From: Bradyrhizobium sp. NP1
GTDB taxonomy: Bacteria; Pseudomonadota; Alphaproteobacteria; Rhizobiales; Xanthobacteraceae
Direction of reading: 5' to 3'
DNA length: 64,000 nt
NCBI RefSeq assembly: GCF_030378205.1
Contig: NZ_CP127385.1
Coordinates: 5,682,001 to 5,746,000 of the forward strand
Below the pieces are notes generated by a model that was given only the letters and a program-made list of their open reading frames with translations, ran no database searches and was not told the origin of the DNA. Both the position numbers and the translations under genes were made by a program. Numbering within the stretch: position 1 is the first letter of the stretch; each line of letters opens with the position of its first letter. Shown in pieces: positions 43,400 through 51,767 of the stretch.

Positions 43400-44571
43400 G
43401 CCACCCGCTGCCCTTCCCGCCAGACGCTGCGAACGACCGGGATTCCGCCGGCGACATGGACGCGGATCAAGTCGGCACGCTTGCCGGGGGCGATCTCGCC
43501 GCGATCGGCAAGGCCAACGGCTTCCGCCGGCGTCTTGGTGACCGTTCGCACTGCCGACGCCAGATCGATGGCTGGAACGCGTTCCGGCAGTTGCAGCGCG
43601 CCCATCAGGAGGCTCGACGGCACATAGTCGGAGGAAAGGATGTCGAGCAGGCCCTCACGCGCGAGGTCGACGGCTGCGATGTTGCCGGAATGCGAGCCGC
43701 CGCGCACCACGTTCGGTGCGCCCATCAGGATGTCGATACCGGCCCGGTGCAGCCCGCGCGCGGCCTCCATCGTGGTCGGAAATTCGGCGACCGACACCCG
43801 ATCGCGGACCGCATCGGCGACGTTTTCGTCGGTCGTGTCATCGTGGCTCGCGAGCGGGATGTCGTGCTGGTGCGCCAGCGCCACGATGGCCCGCATGTTG
43901 TCCGCGGCATAGGTCCGCTGGTAGGCGAAGCGCCGCGCGAACAGCACGTCGAGCTCGGCGTCGGTCATGCCGGCGCCCTTGCCGCGGTAATAGTCACGGA
44001 GCTTGGCTTCGTCGCGGAACTGCCGCTGGCCCGGTGTGTGATCCATCAGCGACATCAGCCGGACATCCGGACGCGCGACCAATTCGCTGGCTTCCGCGAC
44101 CACATCCGGCATCGGGATTTCGCAACGCAGGTGCAGGAAGTGATCGGCGCGCAGCAGGCTTGCCTCGCGCGCGGCGGTGATCGCCGCCGCCAGGATGCCG
44201 GCGCGGCCATCGACGTCCTCGGCGCCGTCCTCGCGCCAGACCCTCAGCGAATCCAGCACGGTCGTGATGCCTGATGTCGCGAGCTGTCCGTCGTATGAGA
44301 TCACCGCAGCGGTTGGATCCCAGAATACTTTCGGGCGCGGCACGTAATGCGCTTCGAGGTGATCGGTATGCAGCTCGACCAGCCCCGGCATGAAAAGATC
44401 GCCGGCCGCATCGATGTGAGCCCCCGGCGCCCGCCCCTCGGCGATCTCGGCGACGCGCCCGTCGGCAAAGGCGATCCAGCCGCACTCGATCACACGATCG
44501 GCCAGCACGATCCTGGCATTGCCGATGACGGTATCGGACGAAATCGCACTCATGGCCTCGACTTTCTTCAT
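43396..44571 (-). CDS. phnM: Alpha-D-ribose 1-methylphosphonate 5-triphosphate diphosphatase PhnM (first copy)
   Basis: 391 residues. Amidohydrolase fold with metal ligands in ELHTDHLE and the later SHDDTTDENV, plus MDHTPGQRQ, a motif typical of the canonical PhnM. Cleaves pyrophosphate from 5-triphosphoribosyl 1-methylphosphonate, giving the substrate of PhnJ. Overlaps phnL and phnN by 4 bp each. A second, more divergent phnM lies at 54423-55616. Confidence 0.95.
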   Translation of the reverse strand: MKKVEAMSAISSDTVIGNARIVLADRVIECGWIAFADGRVAEIAEGRAPGAHIDAAGDLFMPGLVELHTDHLEAHYVPRPKVFWDPTAAVISYDGQLATSGITTVLDSLRVWREDGAEDVDGRAGILAAAITAAREASLLRADHFLHLRCEIPMPDVVAEASELVARPDVRLMSLMDHTPGQRQFRDEAKLRDYYRGKGAGMTDAELDVLFARRFAYQRTYAADNMRAIVALAHQHDIPLASHDDTTDENVADAVRDRVSVAEFPTTMEAARGLHRAGIDILMGAPNVVRGGSHSGNIAAVDLAREGLLDILSSDYVPSSLLMGALQLPERVPAIDLASAVRTVTKTPAEAVGLADRGEIAPGKRADLIRVHVAGGIPVVRSVWREGQRVA

Positions 44572-45272
44572 GCGGCGGCTGCAAACGAGGTCACGTCGAC
44601 CACCCGGTCCGCGATGCGGCTTCGAATCTCGTCGTCATGGACGATCGCGACAACAGCAACGCCCGCATGCTTCTTCTCGTCGATCAGGTCGACCACCACT
44701 TCGCGATTGGCTGCATCGAGCGACGCCGTCGGCTCATCCAGCAGCAGGATCGGAAGCTCGCAGATGAAGCCGCGCGCGATGTTGACGCGCTGCTGCTCGC
44801 CGCCGGAGAACGTCGACGGCGGCAGCGACCACAGCCGCTCGTGGATGTTGAGGCGCCGCAGCAGGTTGCCTGCCTGATCGCGCGCTTCCGCACGCGCCGT
44901 GCCGGCAGCGACCAGTGGCTCGGCGACCACATCCAGCGTGGCAACGCGCGGTACGGCGCGCAGGAACTGGCTGACATAGCCGATCGTGCTGCGCCGGACG
45001 TTCAGGATCTGCCGCGGCTCGGCCGAGGCGAGGTCGACAATGTTGCCCTGGTGGCGGACACCGATGCGGCCGCGGTCGCAGCGGTAGTTTCCGAACATCA
45101 TCTTGAGAATTGACGACTTGCCGGTGCCCGACGGCCCGGACAGCACGACACACTCCCCGGTCCCGACATGGAAGGAGACATTCCGCAGCACGGGCAACTG
45201 CACCCCGCCCTGCAGATGCATGGTGAAGGTCTTTTCGGCGTTCTGGATCTCGATCATCAGGGTCATCGGCAT
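44568..45272 (-). CDS. phnL: C-P lyase ATP-binding subunit PhnL
   Basis: 234 residues from ATG 45272; ATG 45266 or 45257 are possible too. Walker A GPSGTGKS (46-53), signature FSGGEQQRVNIARG, Walker B ILLLDEPTAS. PhnL is an ABC-type ATPase tied to the core PhnGHIJ complex; unlike transport ATPases it has no membrane partner. Starts 4 bp after the phnK stop. Confidence 0.95.
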   Translation of the reverse strand: MPMTLMIEIQNAEKTFTMHLQGGVQLPVLRNVSFHVGTGECVVLSGPSGTGKSSILKMMFGNYRCDRGRIGVRHQGNIVDLASAEPRQILNVRRSTIGYVSQFLRAVPRVATLDVVAEPLVAAGTARAEARDQAGNLLRRLNIHERLWSLPPSTFSGGEQQRVNIARGFICELPILLLDEPTASLDAANREVVVDLIDEKKHAGVAVVAIVHDDEIRSRIADRVVDVTSFAAAA

Positions 45273-45276
45273 GGGC

Positions 45277-46077
45277 TCATGGCGGCAGGATCGACGAAAC
45301 GAGGAGCTGGGTGTAGGGCTCCCTGGGATCATCCAGCACCTGGTCCGTCAGGCCGGTTTCGATCACCTCGCCGCCCTTCATCACCATCACCCGGTGCGAC
45401 AAGAGCCGCGCGACCGCGAGGTCGTGCGTCACGACAACAGCCGCCAGATTCAGTTCGCCGACAAGGCCACGCATCAGGTCGAGCAGGCGCGCCTGCACCG
45501 AGACGTCGAGGCCGCCGGTCGGCTCGTCCATGAAGACAAGGCGCGGCTCGGTGACGAGATTGCGCGCGATCTGCAGGCGCTGGCGCATGCCGCCAGAATA
45601 GGTGCGCGGTGCGTCGTCGATGCGGCGGACGTCGATCTCCACCCGATCGAGCCAGGAGGATGCGGTCTGGCGAATGCGGCCGTAGTGATTCCAGCCGACC
45701 GCCATCAAGCGCTCGCCGACATTGGCGCCGGCCGACACCGCCATGCGCAGGCCCTGCGCGGGGTCCTGATGCACATAGCCCCAGTCGGTGCGGAACAGCA
45801 AACGCCGCTCGGCCTCGCCAAGGCTCGCGAGATCGCGCAGCACCCCGTCGCGCATGCGGTAGGAGACCCGCCCCGCGCTCGGCGCAAGCTGCGCCGAGAG
45901 CAATTGCAGCAGCGTCGATTTGCCCGAGCCGGATTCGCCGACGACGGCCAGCACTTCGCCTGGATAGAGCGCAAAGGACACATCGCGGCAGGCCGCCAGC
46001 CGGCCGTAATTCCTGCCGAGCTTTTCCGCGACCAGCAGCGGCTGGTCATCGTCAGTCGCACGATGCGGCTCAGCCAT
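45277..46077 (-). CDS. phnK: C-P lyase ATP-binding subunit PhnK
   Basis: 266 residues from ATG 46077. ABC motifs GESGSGKST, YSGGMRQRLQIARN and LVFMDEPTGGLD, and the WGYVHQDPAQGLRMAVSAGANVGERLMAVGWNHYG insert characteristic of PhnK. Binds the PhnJ side of the core complex. The start lies 8 bp inside the end of phnJ. Confidence 0.95.
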   Translation of the reverse strand: MAEPHRATDDDQPLLVAEKLGRNYGRLAACRDVSFALYPGEVLAVVGESGSGKSTLLQLLSAQLAPSAGRVSYRMRDGVLRDLASLGEAERRLLFRTDWGYVHQDPAQGLRMAVSAGANVGERLMAVGWNHYGRIRQTASSWLDRVEIDVRRIDDAPRTYSGGMRQRLQIARNLVTEPRLVFMDEPTGGLDVSVQARLLDLMRGLVGELNLAAVVVTHDLAVARLLSHRVMVMKGGEVIETGLTDQVLDDPREPYTQLLVSSILPP

Positions 46078-46954
46078 GCGCCCTCTCCTTGTGGGGTGCG
46101 GCGTGCTCAGTGCCACGGTGACCCGCGGCCTGCCGGCCCTCGCAGTAATCGGTATCGGAACAGACGAACATCCGCCCGCCTCTGTCGTCGATGACGATCT
46201 CGTCGAGATAGGAATCCTCCGCCCCGCACAGCGCGCAGGGCGCGTCGAACCGGTAGCGCGAGAACGGGTGATCCTCGAAGTCGAGCGACACCACCTTGGT
46301 GTGCGGCGGAATCGCATAGATGCGCTTCTCGCGGCCGGCGCCGAACAGTTGCAGCGCCGGGCAATCGTCCATCTTCGGGTTGTCGAATTTGGGCGTCGGC
46401 GAGGGGTCCATCACGTAGCGCTCGTTCACCTTCACCGGGTAGGCATAGGCGGTCGCGATATGGCCGAACCGCGCGATGTCTTCATAGAGCTTGACATGCA
46501 TCAGGCCGTACTCGGCAAGCGCATGCATGCGGCGCGTCTCGGTCTCGCGCGGCTCGAGGAAGCGCAGCGGCTCGGGGATCGGCACCTGATAGACCAGCAC
46601 CTGTCCCGCATGCAGCGGCGCTTCCGGGATCCGGTGACGGGTCTGGATCACGGTCGCGTCGCTCGTCGACGTCGTGGTCTCAACGCCGGCCGTCTTGGCA
46701 AAGAATTTCCTGATCGAGATCGCATTGGTGGTGTCGTCGGAGCCCTGGTCGATCACCTTGAGAACGTCGTCGGGTCCGAGGATTGCCGCGGTCACCTGCA
46801 CGCCGCCGGTTCCCCAGCCATAGGGCATGGGCATTTCGCGACTCGCGAACGGCACCTGATAGCCGGGAATGGCGATCGCCTTCAGGATCGCGCGGCGGAT
46901 CATCCGCTTGGTCTGCTCGTCGAGATAGGCGAAATTGTAGGCCGGCGCATTCAT
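46070..46954 (-). CDS. phnJ: Alpha-D-ribose 1-methylphosphonate 5-phosphate C-P lyase PhnJ
   Basis: 294 residues from ATG 46954. The radical-SAM-type cysteines are intact: C240, C243, C265 (4Fe-4S ligands) and C271 (thiyl-radical donor), and the glycyl-radical region GYQVPF holds G31. It breaks the C-P bond of ribose-1-methylphosphonate 5-phosphate, releasing methane and the 1,2-cyclic phosphate. Overlaps phnI by 4 bp. All residues known to be essential in E. coli are conserved, so the pathway should be functional. Confidence 0.97.
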   Translation of the reverse strand: MNAPAYNFAYLDEQTKRMIRRAILKAIAIPGYQVPFASREMPMPYGWGTGGVQVTAAILGPDDVLKVIDQGSDDTTNAISIRKFFAKTAGVETTTSTSDATVIQTRHRIPEAPLHAGQVLVYQVPIPEPLRFLEPRETETRRMHALAEYGLMHVKLYEDIARFGHIATAYAYPVKVNERYVMDPSPTPKFDNPKMDDCPALQLFGAGREKRIYAIPPHTKVVSLDFEDHPFSRYRFDAPCALCGAEDSYLDEIVIDDRGGRMFVCSDTDYCEGRQAAGHRGTEHAAPHKERAHG

Positions 46955-48054
46955 TCCGCGGCCTCCCGCATCGGCAGTCCGTCCGCGGCTTCGGCAAACT
47001 CCTTGCGCAATTTGCGCAGCAGGCCAAGCTCGGACTGGAAGTCGACATAATGCGGCAGCTTCAGGTGCTCCACGAAGCCGGTCGCCTGCACATTGTCGGA
47101 ATGCGACATCACGAACTCTTCGTCCTGCGCCGGCGCCAGCACCTCTTCGCCGAGCTCGCGGGCGCGCAGGCTGCGATCGACCAGCGCCATCGACATCGCC
47201 TTGCGCTCGCTCTGCCCGAAGGCGAGCCCATAGCCGCGGGTGAAGCACGGGGCTTCCGTTGCCGAGCCCTTGAACTGGTTGACCATCTGGCACTCGGTCA
47301 CGCTGATCGAGCCGAGCGGCACGGCGAAACCGGCATCCTCGGCGAAGAACTCCACCTCGACCTCGCCGAAGCGAATTTCGCCCGCGAAAGGATGGTTGCG
47401 GCCATAGCCGCGCTGCGTCGAATAGCCGAGCGCCAGCAGGAAGCCTTCGTCGGCGCGCGCCAGATTTTGCAGGCGCAGGTCGCGATCGGCGGGAAAGGCC
47501 AGCGGCTCGCGCGTGAGGTCGCCGACCGGGGCCCCCTCTTCCGCTTCCGGCGAGGGTTCGATCAGGCCGTCGCGACCGAGAATATCGGTGACGCGCGGCG
47601 TCGCGACCTCGGTTGTTTCGCCGGTCACCGGTTGATCCGGGACAAAGCCGTCAGCAAGCTGGGGGTCGAGCAGCCGGTGCGTATAGTCGAAGGTGGGACC
47701 GAGGATCTGGCCGCCGGGGATATCCTTGAAAGTCGAGGAAATCCGCCGTCTCACCTGCATACTGCCCGTGTCGACCGGCTCGCTGGCACCGAAACGCGGC
47801 AGGGTCGCGCGGAAAGCGCGCACCAGGAAGATCGCCTCGATCAGGTCGCCCCGCGCCTGCTTGATCGCAAGGGCCGCAAGCTCGCGGTCGTACAGCGAGC
47901 CCTCGGCCATGACGCGATCGACCCCGAGCGCGAGCTGCTCGGAAATCTGCGCCAGCGTCACCTCCGCAACGTCGCGGTCGCCGCGGCGCTCATGCGCGAG
48001 CAGCCGGTGCGCGTTCTCGATGGCGCGTTCGCCTCCCTTGACGGCGACATACAT
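46951..48054 (-). CDS. phnI: C-P lyase core subunit PhnI (nucleosidase)
   Basis: 367 residues, the usual length. Begins MYVAVKGGERAIENAHRLLA, with GFLLALGYSTQRGYGRNHPFAGEIRFGEVEVE and MSHSDNVQATGFVEHLKLPHYVDFQSEL, both family signatures. PhnI with PhnGHL displaces the base of ATP with phosphonate to give 5-triphosphoribosyl 1-phosphonate. 3 bp after phnH. Confidence 0.97.
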   Translation of the reverse strand: MYVAVKGGERAIENAHRLLAHERRGDRDVAEVTLAQISEQLALGVDRVMAEGSLYDRELAALAIKQARGDLIEAIFLVRAFRATLPRFGASEPVDTGSMQVRRRISSTFKDIPGGQILGPTFDYTHRLLDPQLADGFVPDQPVTGETTEVATPRVTDILGRDGLIEPSPEAEEGAPVGDLTREPLAFPADRDLRLQNLARADEGFLLALGYSTQRGYGRNHPFAGEIRFGEVEVEFFAEDAGFAVPLGSISVTECQMVNQFKGSATEAPCFTRGYGLAFGQSERKAMSMALVDRSLRARELGEEVLAPAQDEEFVMSHSDNVQATGFVEHLKLPHYVDFQSELGLLRKLRKEFAEAADGLPMREAAE

Positions 48055-48057
48055 GGA

Positions 48058-48666
48058 TCAGGCTCCGTAAGCGGCAATCCGGGTGGTACGGGGAAGCGCG
48101 ACAACCAGGTCATCGCACACGAGGAGAACATCGATACCGCGCGGGAACAGCGCGGCGTTGACAGCAAGCCGCTCGAACATATCCGGCGGACGGACGGTCG
48201 CCTGCAGGATCGTCGCATCCTCGATTCCGGGACCACGCAACCGGTAGGCAGGCCCCTGAGCCAGGCTTTCGACCTGGATGACCAGCGTGGTCGAACGATC
48301 CGGATATTCGTTTGTGCCGAATGAAAATCGATCGAGACCGGGCAGCGCGCCCGCATCAGCGATCAGCGCGAAACTCGCGATCGACGAATCGACGACGACA
48401 GGCGCACTGGTGTGGAATTTGAGCCACCGCGTGATCTCCGAAGTCTGCGCCAGCATCGGATCAAGCCAGATCGGCGTATCGTGGTCGAACAGCGTCAGCG
48501 CGATGGCAGCCGTGCCCCGCGCTACACCGGTCGGCGTACCGACGCTTGCCGCGACGCGCTGCACCGTGCCCGGACGCGCCATCGCCTCCATCACCGAGCG
48601 GAAGGTCGACTGCGCCGACAGCACCTTGTCGGCAAATCCCGGAGGCAGTTCCGCAATCGTCGTCAT
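48058..48666 (-). CDS. phnH: C-P lyase core subunit PhnH
   Basis: 202 residues. Contains FRSVMEAMARPGTVQRV near the N-terminus and FPRGIDVLLVCDDLVVALPRTTRI at the end, both typical of PhnH, the subunit that resembles PLP-dependent transferases but binds no cofactor. Part of the PhnGHIJ complex. 3 bp after the phnG stop. Confidence 0.95.
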   Translation of the reverse strand: MTTIAELPPGFADKVLSAQSTFRSVMEAMARPGTVQRVAASVGTPTGVARGTAAIALTLFDHDTPIWLDPMLAQTSEITRWLKFHTSAPVVVDSSIASFALIADAGALPGLDRFSFGTNEYPDRSTTLVIQVESLAQGPAYRLRGPGIEDATILQATVRPPDMFERLAVNAALFPRGIDVLLVCDDLVVALPRTTRIAAYGA

Positions 48667-48669
48667 GGC

Positions 48670-49131
48670 TCATCCCTCGCCGCGCACCAGCGTGTAGAAA
48701 TCGACCCGCGTCGCCGCCGCCTCGGCGGCCTTGCGGTTTTGCCGCGACAGCATCATGGCGCTGAGCGGCGCAAGCACCCTGGCTTCGACGACGCCGGCAA
48801 ACTCCTTCGATTGGGTCAGCGCGTCGCACAGCGCGATCATCCGCGCCTTTTCCTTGTCCCGCCCGAGCGCATAGCCAAAGCCGGTTTCGCCGGTCGCAAG
48901 CCGCACTGCCGCGCGCGATACCGTCGCCTCACCGAGATTGAACGGCGCGCCGTCGCCGCCGATCCGGCCTCGCAGCATGACAAGGCCGTTCTCGGCCTCG
49001 CGCAGGTCTTCGTGCACCGGCAATTCGATACCCTCGAGATGGCGCACGATCTCGGCGGTGGAAGCCTGCGCCAGCATCGCCATTGCCGCCTTGCGCTTCG
49101 CCTCTCCGCCGCTGTCCGTGATCGCCGCCAT
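48670..49131 (-). CDS. phnG: C-P lyase core subunit PhnG
   Basis: 153 residues, first gene of the phnGHIJKLMN operon. Typical features: RHLEGIELPVHEDLREAENGLVMLRGRIGGDGAPFNLGEATVSRAAVRL and YALGRDKEKARMIALCDAL. Promoter region contains a PHO-box-like site (49192-49209) and a 28-bp palindrome (49151-49178) only 20 bp before the start codon, so both PhoB activation and PhnF repression are expected. Confidence 0.95.
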   Translation of the reverse strand: MAAITDSGGEAKRKAAMAMLAQASTAEIVRHLEGIELPVHEDLREAENGLVMLRGRIGGDGAPFNLGEATVSRAAVRLATGETGFGYALGRDKEKARMIALCDALTQSKEFAGVVEARVLAPLSAMMLSRQNRKAAEAAATRVDFYTLVRGEG

Positions 49132-49150
49132 GGCCGGCCCTTGCCCGATT

Positions 49151-49178
49151 CAAGTTGTCTATGATACTAGACAACTTG
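49151..49178. promoter_or_regulatory. 28-bp palindrome, probable PhnF operator
   Basis: Perfect inverted repeat with 11-bp arms CAAGTTGTCTA and TAGACAACTTG around TGATAC, in the divergent phnG-phnF gap. GntR/HutC-type regulators bind such GTCTA-N-TAGAC dyads and usually sit beside their gene. It lies between the PHO box and phnG, overlapping the probable transcription start. Confidence 0.8.
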
Positions 49179-49191
49179 ATATTCAAACGCC

Positions 49192-49209
49192 ATGACTGTT
49201 TCATGACAC
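49192..49209 (-). promoter_or_regulatory. PHO box for phnG operon
   Basis: Minus strand reads GTGTCAT-GAAA-CAGTCAT, two 7-mers spaced by 4 as in the consensus CTGTCAT-N4-CTGTCAT (6 of 7 matched in each). Orientation and its ~60 bp distance to the phnG start fit PhoB activation under phosphate starvation. Confidence 0.75.
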
Positions 49210-49251
49210 GCGCATGATTTTCGCGGTTCCCCGTTCGGACCATTTCATCCC

Positions 49252-49980
49252 ATGAGCATGCAGGATCTGAGCACCGGCGTGGCGTTGTGGCGGCAGGTCG
49301 CCGACGGCATCGAGCGCGGCATCGCTGAAGGCCGGTTTCCCGCCGGCACGAAGCTGCCGGGCGAGACCGAGATTGCCGAGCTCTATCGCGTCAACCGTCA
49401 CACGGTGCGCCGCGCGCTGGCGATGCTGGCCGAGCGCGGCCTGGTGCGCGCCGAACGCGGCAGCGGCACCTATGTCGAGGCGCAGCGGCTCGCCTACCCG
49501 CTGCGCTCGCGCACGCGATTTTCGGAGATCGTCGGTGCCGGCGGGCGCGAGCCGCGCGGGCAACTGATCGAGGCCGGCGAGGAGCCCGCGACGCGCGAGG
49601 TCGCCCGGCTGCTCGGCCTGAAGACCGGCGCGCCGCTGGCGCGGATCGAGGCACTGCGTTTTGCCGACCGCGTGCCGATCTGCATTTCCACGAGCTGGCT
49701 ATCCGCCGAGCGCTTTCCGGGAGCGGGCCACGTCTTTGCCACCGCCCGCTCGATGACCAAGCTGCTGGAGCATTATGGCGTGCGCGATTACCGCCGCGGG
49801 TCGACCCGGATCACCGCAGCCATTGCCGAGGCATCCGACGCGGCGAGACTCGACCTTACGCTCGGCCGGCCCGTCCTGGTCGTCGACAGCACCGACCTCG
49901 ATGCGGACGGCACCCCGCTGGTGACCAAGCGCTCGCGCTTTGCCGCCGAACGTGTTGCGTTCGTGGTTGATGGCGGCTAG
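49252..49980 (+). CDS. phnF: GntR/HutC-family regulator PhnF
   Basis: 242 residues. N-terminal winged helix (LWRQVADGIERGIAEGRFPAGTKLPGETEIAELYRVNRHTVRRALAMLAERGLVRAERGSGTYV) and C-terminal UTRA ligand-binding domain (GAPLARIEALRFADRVPICISTSWL). Divergent from phnG across the palindrome at 49151-49178, so it most likely represses the operon until phosphonate or a metabolite is present. Ends convergently, overlapping phnE by a few bases. Confidence 0.95.
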   Translation: MSMQDLSTGVALWRQVADGIERGIAEGRFPAGTKLPGETEIAELYRVNRHTVRRALAMLAERGLVRAERGSGTYVEAQRLAYPLRSRTRFSEIVGAGGREPRGQLIEAGEEPATREVARLLGLKTGAPLARIEALRFADRVPICISTSWLSAERFPGAGHVFATARSMTKLLEHYGVRDYRRGSTRITAAIAEASDAARLDLTLGRPVLVVDSTDLDADGTPLVTKRSRFAAERVAFVVDGG

Positions 49981-50825
49981 GCGACCGCGCGCCGGCCGAT
50001 GATCGCAAAGCGGAGCTTTCCGGAGATCCAGTCGATCGCGGCGACCGCGATCAGGATCATCAGGACCAGGAATGACACCTTCTGCCATTCCAGCACCCGG
50101 ATCTGCTCGGCGAGCTGAAGGCCGATGCCGCCCGCACCGACGATGCCAATGATCGTCGCCGAGCGCGTGTTCGATTCGATGAAATAGAGCACCTGTCCCG
50201 CGATCACTGGCAGCACCTGCGGCATCAGTCCAAAGCGGATTTCGTGCAGCGCACTGCCGCCGGATGCCCTGACCCCCTCAACCTGCCTGCGGTCGGCGGC
50301 CTCGATCGCTTCGGAAAACAGCTTGCCGAACGCGCCGAAATCCGAAACCGCGATCGCGAGCACGCCGGCGAACGGACCGAGACCGACGACGTTGATCCAC
50401 ACCAGCGCCCAGATCAGCGTGTCGACGCCGCGGATCGAATCGAGAAAGCGCCGTACCGGAAATCTCACGACATTCGAGCGCACGACATTCTTCGCCGCGA
50501 ACAGGCTGATCGGCAGCGCCATGAGCGCGGCAAGCGTGGTGCCCAGCAGCGCGATCGACAGCGTCTCGCCCAGCGCCTTCAGATAGAGCGGCAAGGACGA
50601 GCCGGGATCCGGCGGGATCATCATCAGCGTGATCCAGCCGAGCTGACGAAGGCCGGAAAGCAATCTGGCCGGCGAAAAGTCGAGGTCGACGAGCCCGAAC
50701 ACGAAAATTCCGAAGGCGCAGGCCGCCACCAGCGGCGTCGCCAGCCGCGCGGCTGCCGGCCGCGCGAAAATATCGGGATGTCGCGCGCGGAGTTGTTCGA
50801 GATCCGGGGGCTGGACTGGATTCAC
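49977..50825 (-). CDS. phnE: Phosphonate ABC transporter permease PhnE (second copy)
   Basis: 282 residues, six membrane helices, and the EAA-type loop FSEAIEAADRRQVEGVRASGGSALHEIRFGLMPQVLP. Overlaps the preceding phnE by 4 bp; the two form a heterodimeric pore for the PhnC ATPase and PhnD binding protein. In E. coli phnE is single, whereas rhizobia have two genes. Confidence 0.95.
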   Translation of the reverse strand: MNPVQPPDLEQLRARHPDIFARPAAARLATPLVAACAFGIFVFGLVDLDFSPARLLSGLRQLGWITLMMIPPDPGSSLPLYLKALGETLSIALLGTTLAALMALPISLFAAKNVVRSNVVRFPVRRFLDSIRGVDTLIWALVWINVVGLGPFAGVLAIAVSDFGAFGKLFSEAIEAADRRQVEGVRASGGSALHEIRFGLMPQVLPVIAGQVLYFIESNTRSATIIGIVGAGGIGLQLAEQIRVLEWQKVSFLVLMILIAVAAIDWISGKLRFAIIGRRAVA

Positions 50826-51706
50826 GGCCGCGATTCCTTACCCAACAGCCGGCCGCGCAGCCATCCGGTGGCGATGTCGATGATAAAGACGGTCACGATG
50901 ATGGTCACGAGGATGGCGCTGACGTCCGAATAATAGAATTTCCGGATCGCGACCACGAGTTCCTGGCCGATGCCGCCCGCGCCGACGAAACCCATGACCG
51001 AGGCCTCACGGACATTGATTTCGAAACGCAGCAGCGTGTAACTCGCGTAACCCGCGATCACCTGGGGCAGCACCGCAAAGCGCATGCAGGCAATCCACCC
51101 GGCGCCGGTCGAACGCACGCCTTCAACCGGTCTCATGTCCGCATTCTCGACGATTTCCGAAAACAGCTTGCCGAGCGCACCGGTGGAGTGGATCGCCACC
51201 GCCAGCACGCCCGCCATCGGCCCAAGGCCAAAGGCAATGACGAAGATGAGCGCAAAGACGATGCCGGGAACGGTGCGGGCGAACTCAAGCAGCCTGCGCA
51301 TCGCAAAGCGCAGCCACGGTGCCGGCGAGGTATTTTCGGCGGCGAAGAAGTTGAGCACGAAGGCGAGTATCGCGCCGATCAGCGTGCCGACATAGCTGAT
51401 CAGGATGGTCTCGCCGAGCAGCCGAAGCCATTTGTGCCAGCCCCAGAACCACTCGGCAGGATCGGTCCAGACCCAGGCGCCGTTATCGAGGCTCAGGATG
51501 CGGCCGAAATAGCTGACGAAGTTGCTGAAATGGGTGAAAAACGTACGCAGGTTCACTTCCGCGCCGACAGCTGCCACGACCAGGGCAGCGAAAAACAATA
51601 CCAGCGCGATCGTGAAGCGAAGGCGCCGCCGCGCCGCGGCCTTACGATAGGCCAGGTTCAAGGCCGCAAGCTGCTGGCTCGGCAGGATCGATACGGCCGT
51701 TGTCAT
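50822..51706 (-). CDS. phnE: Phosphonate ABC transporter permease PhnE (first copy)
   Basis: 294 residues from ATG 51706; an open frame continues upstream to 51763 through the hairpin at 51729-51755 and is not coding. Six to seven helices, the coupling loop FSEIVENADMRPVEGVRSTGAGWIACMRFAVLPQVIAGYASYTLLRFEIN. Longer N-terminus than its partner. Separated from phnD by 61 bp holding a hairpin. Confidence 0.95.
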   Translation of the reverse strand: MTTAVSILPSQQLAALNLAYRKAAARRRLRFTIALVLFFAALVVAAVGAEVNLRTFFTHFSNFVSYFGRILSLDNGAWVWTDPAEWFWGWHKWLRLLGETILISYVGTLIGAILAFVLNFFAAENTSPAPWLRFAMRRLLEFARTVPGIVFALIFVIAFGLGPMAGVLAVAIHSTGALGKLFSEIVENADMRPVEGVRSTGAGWIACMRFAVLPQVIAGYASYTLLRFEINVREASVMGFVGAGGIGQELVVAIRKFYYSDVSAILVTIIVTVFIIDIATGWLRGRLLGKESRP

Positions 51707-51728
51707 TTTTTCATGCCGCGCTGGAGAA

Positions 51729-51755
51729 AAGGCCGGGTCCGTTCGACCCGGCCTT
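51729..51755 (-). terminator. Attenuator-like hairpin between phnD and phnE
   Basis: 11-bp perfect stem AAGGCCGGGTC / GACCCGGCCTT with a 5-nt loop. On the minus strand it follows the phnD stop and ends in CCTTTTCTCC, a weakly U-rich tail. It probably lets most transcripts end after phnD, so the binding protein is made in excess over the permeases, or protects the phnCD message. Confidence 0.65.
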
Positions 51756-51767
51756 CCCGACAAATCG

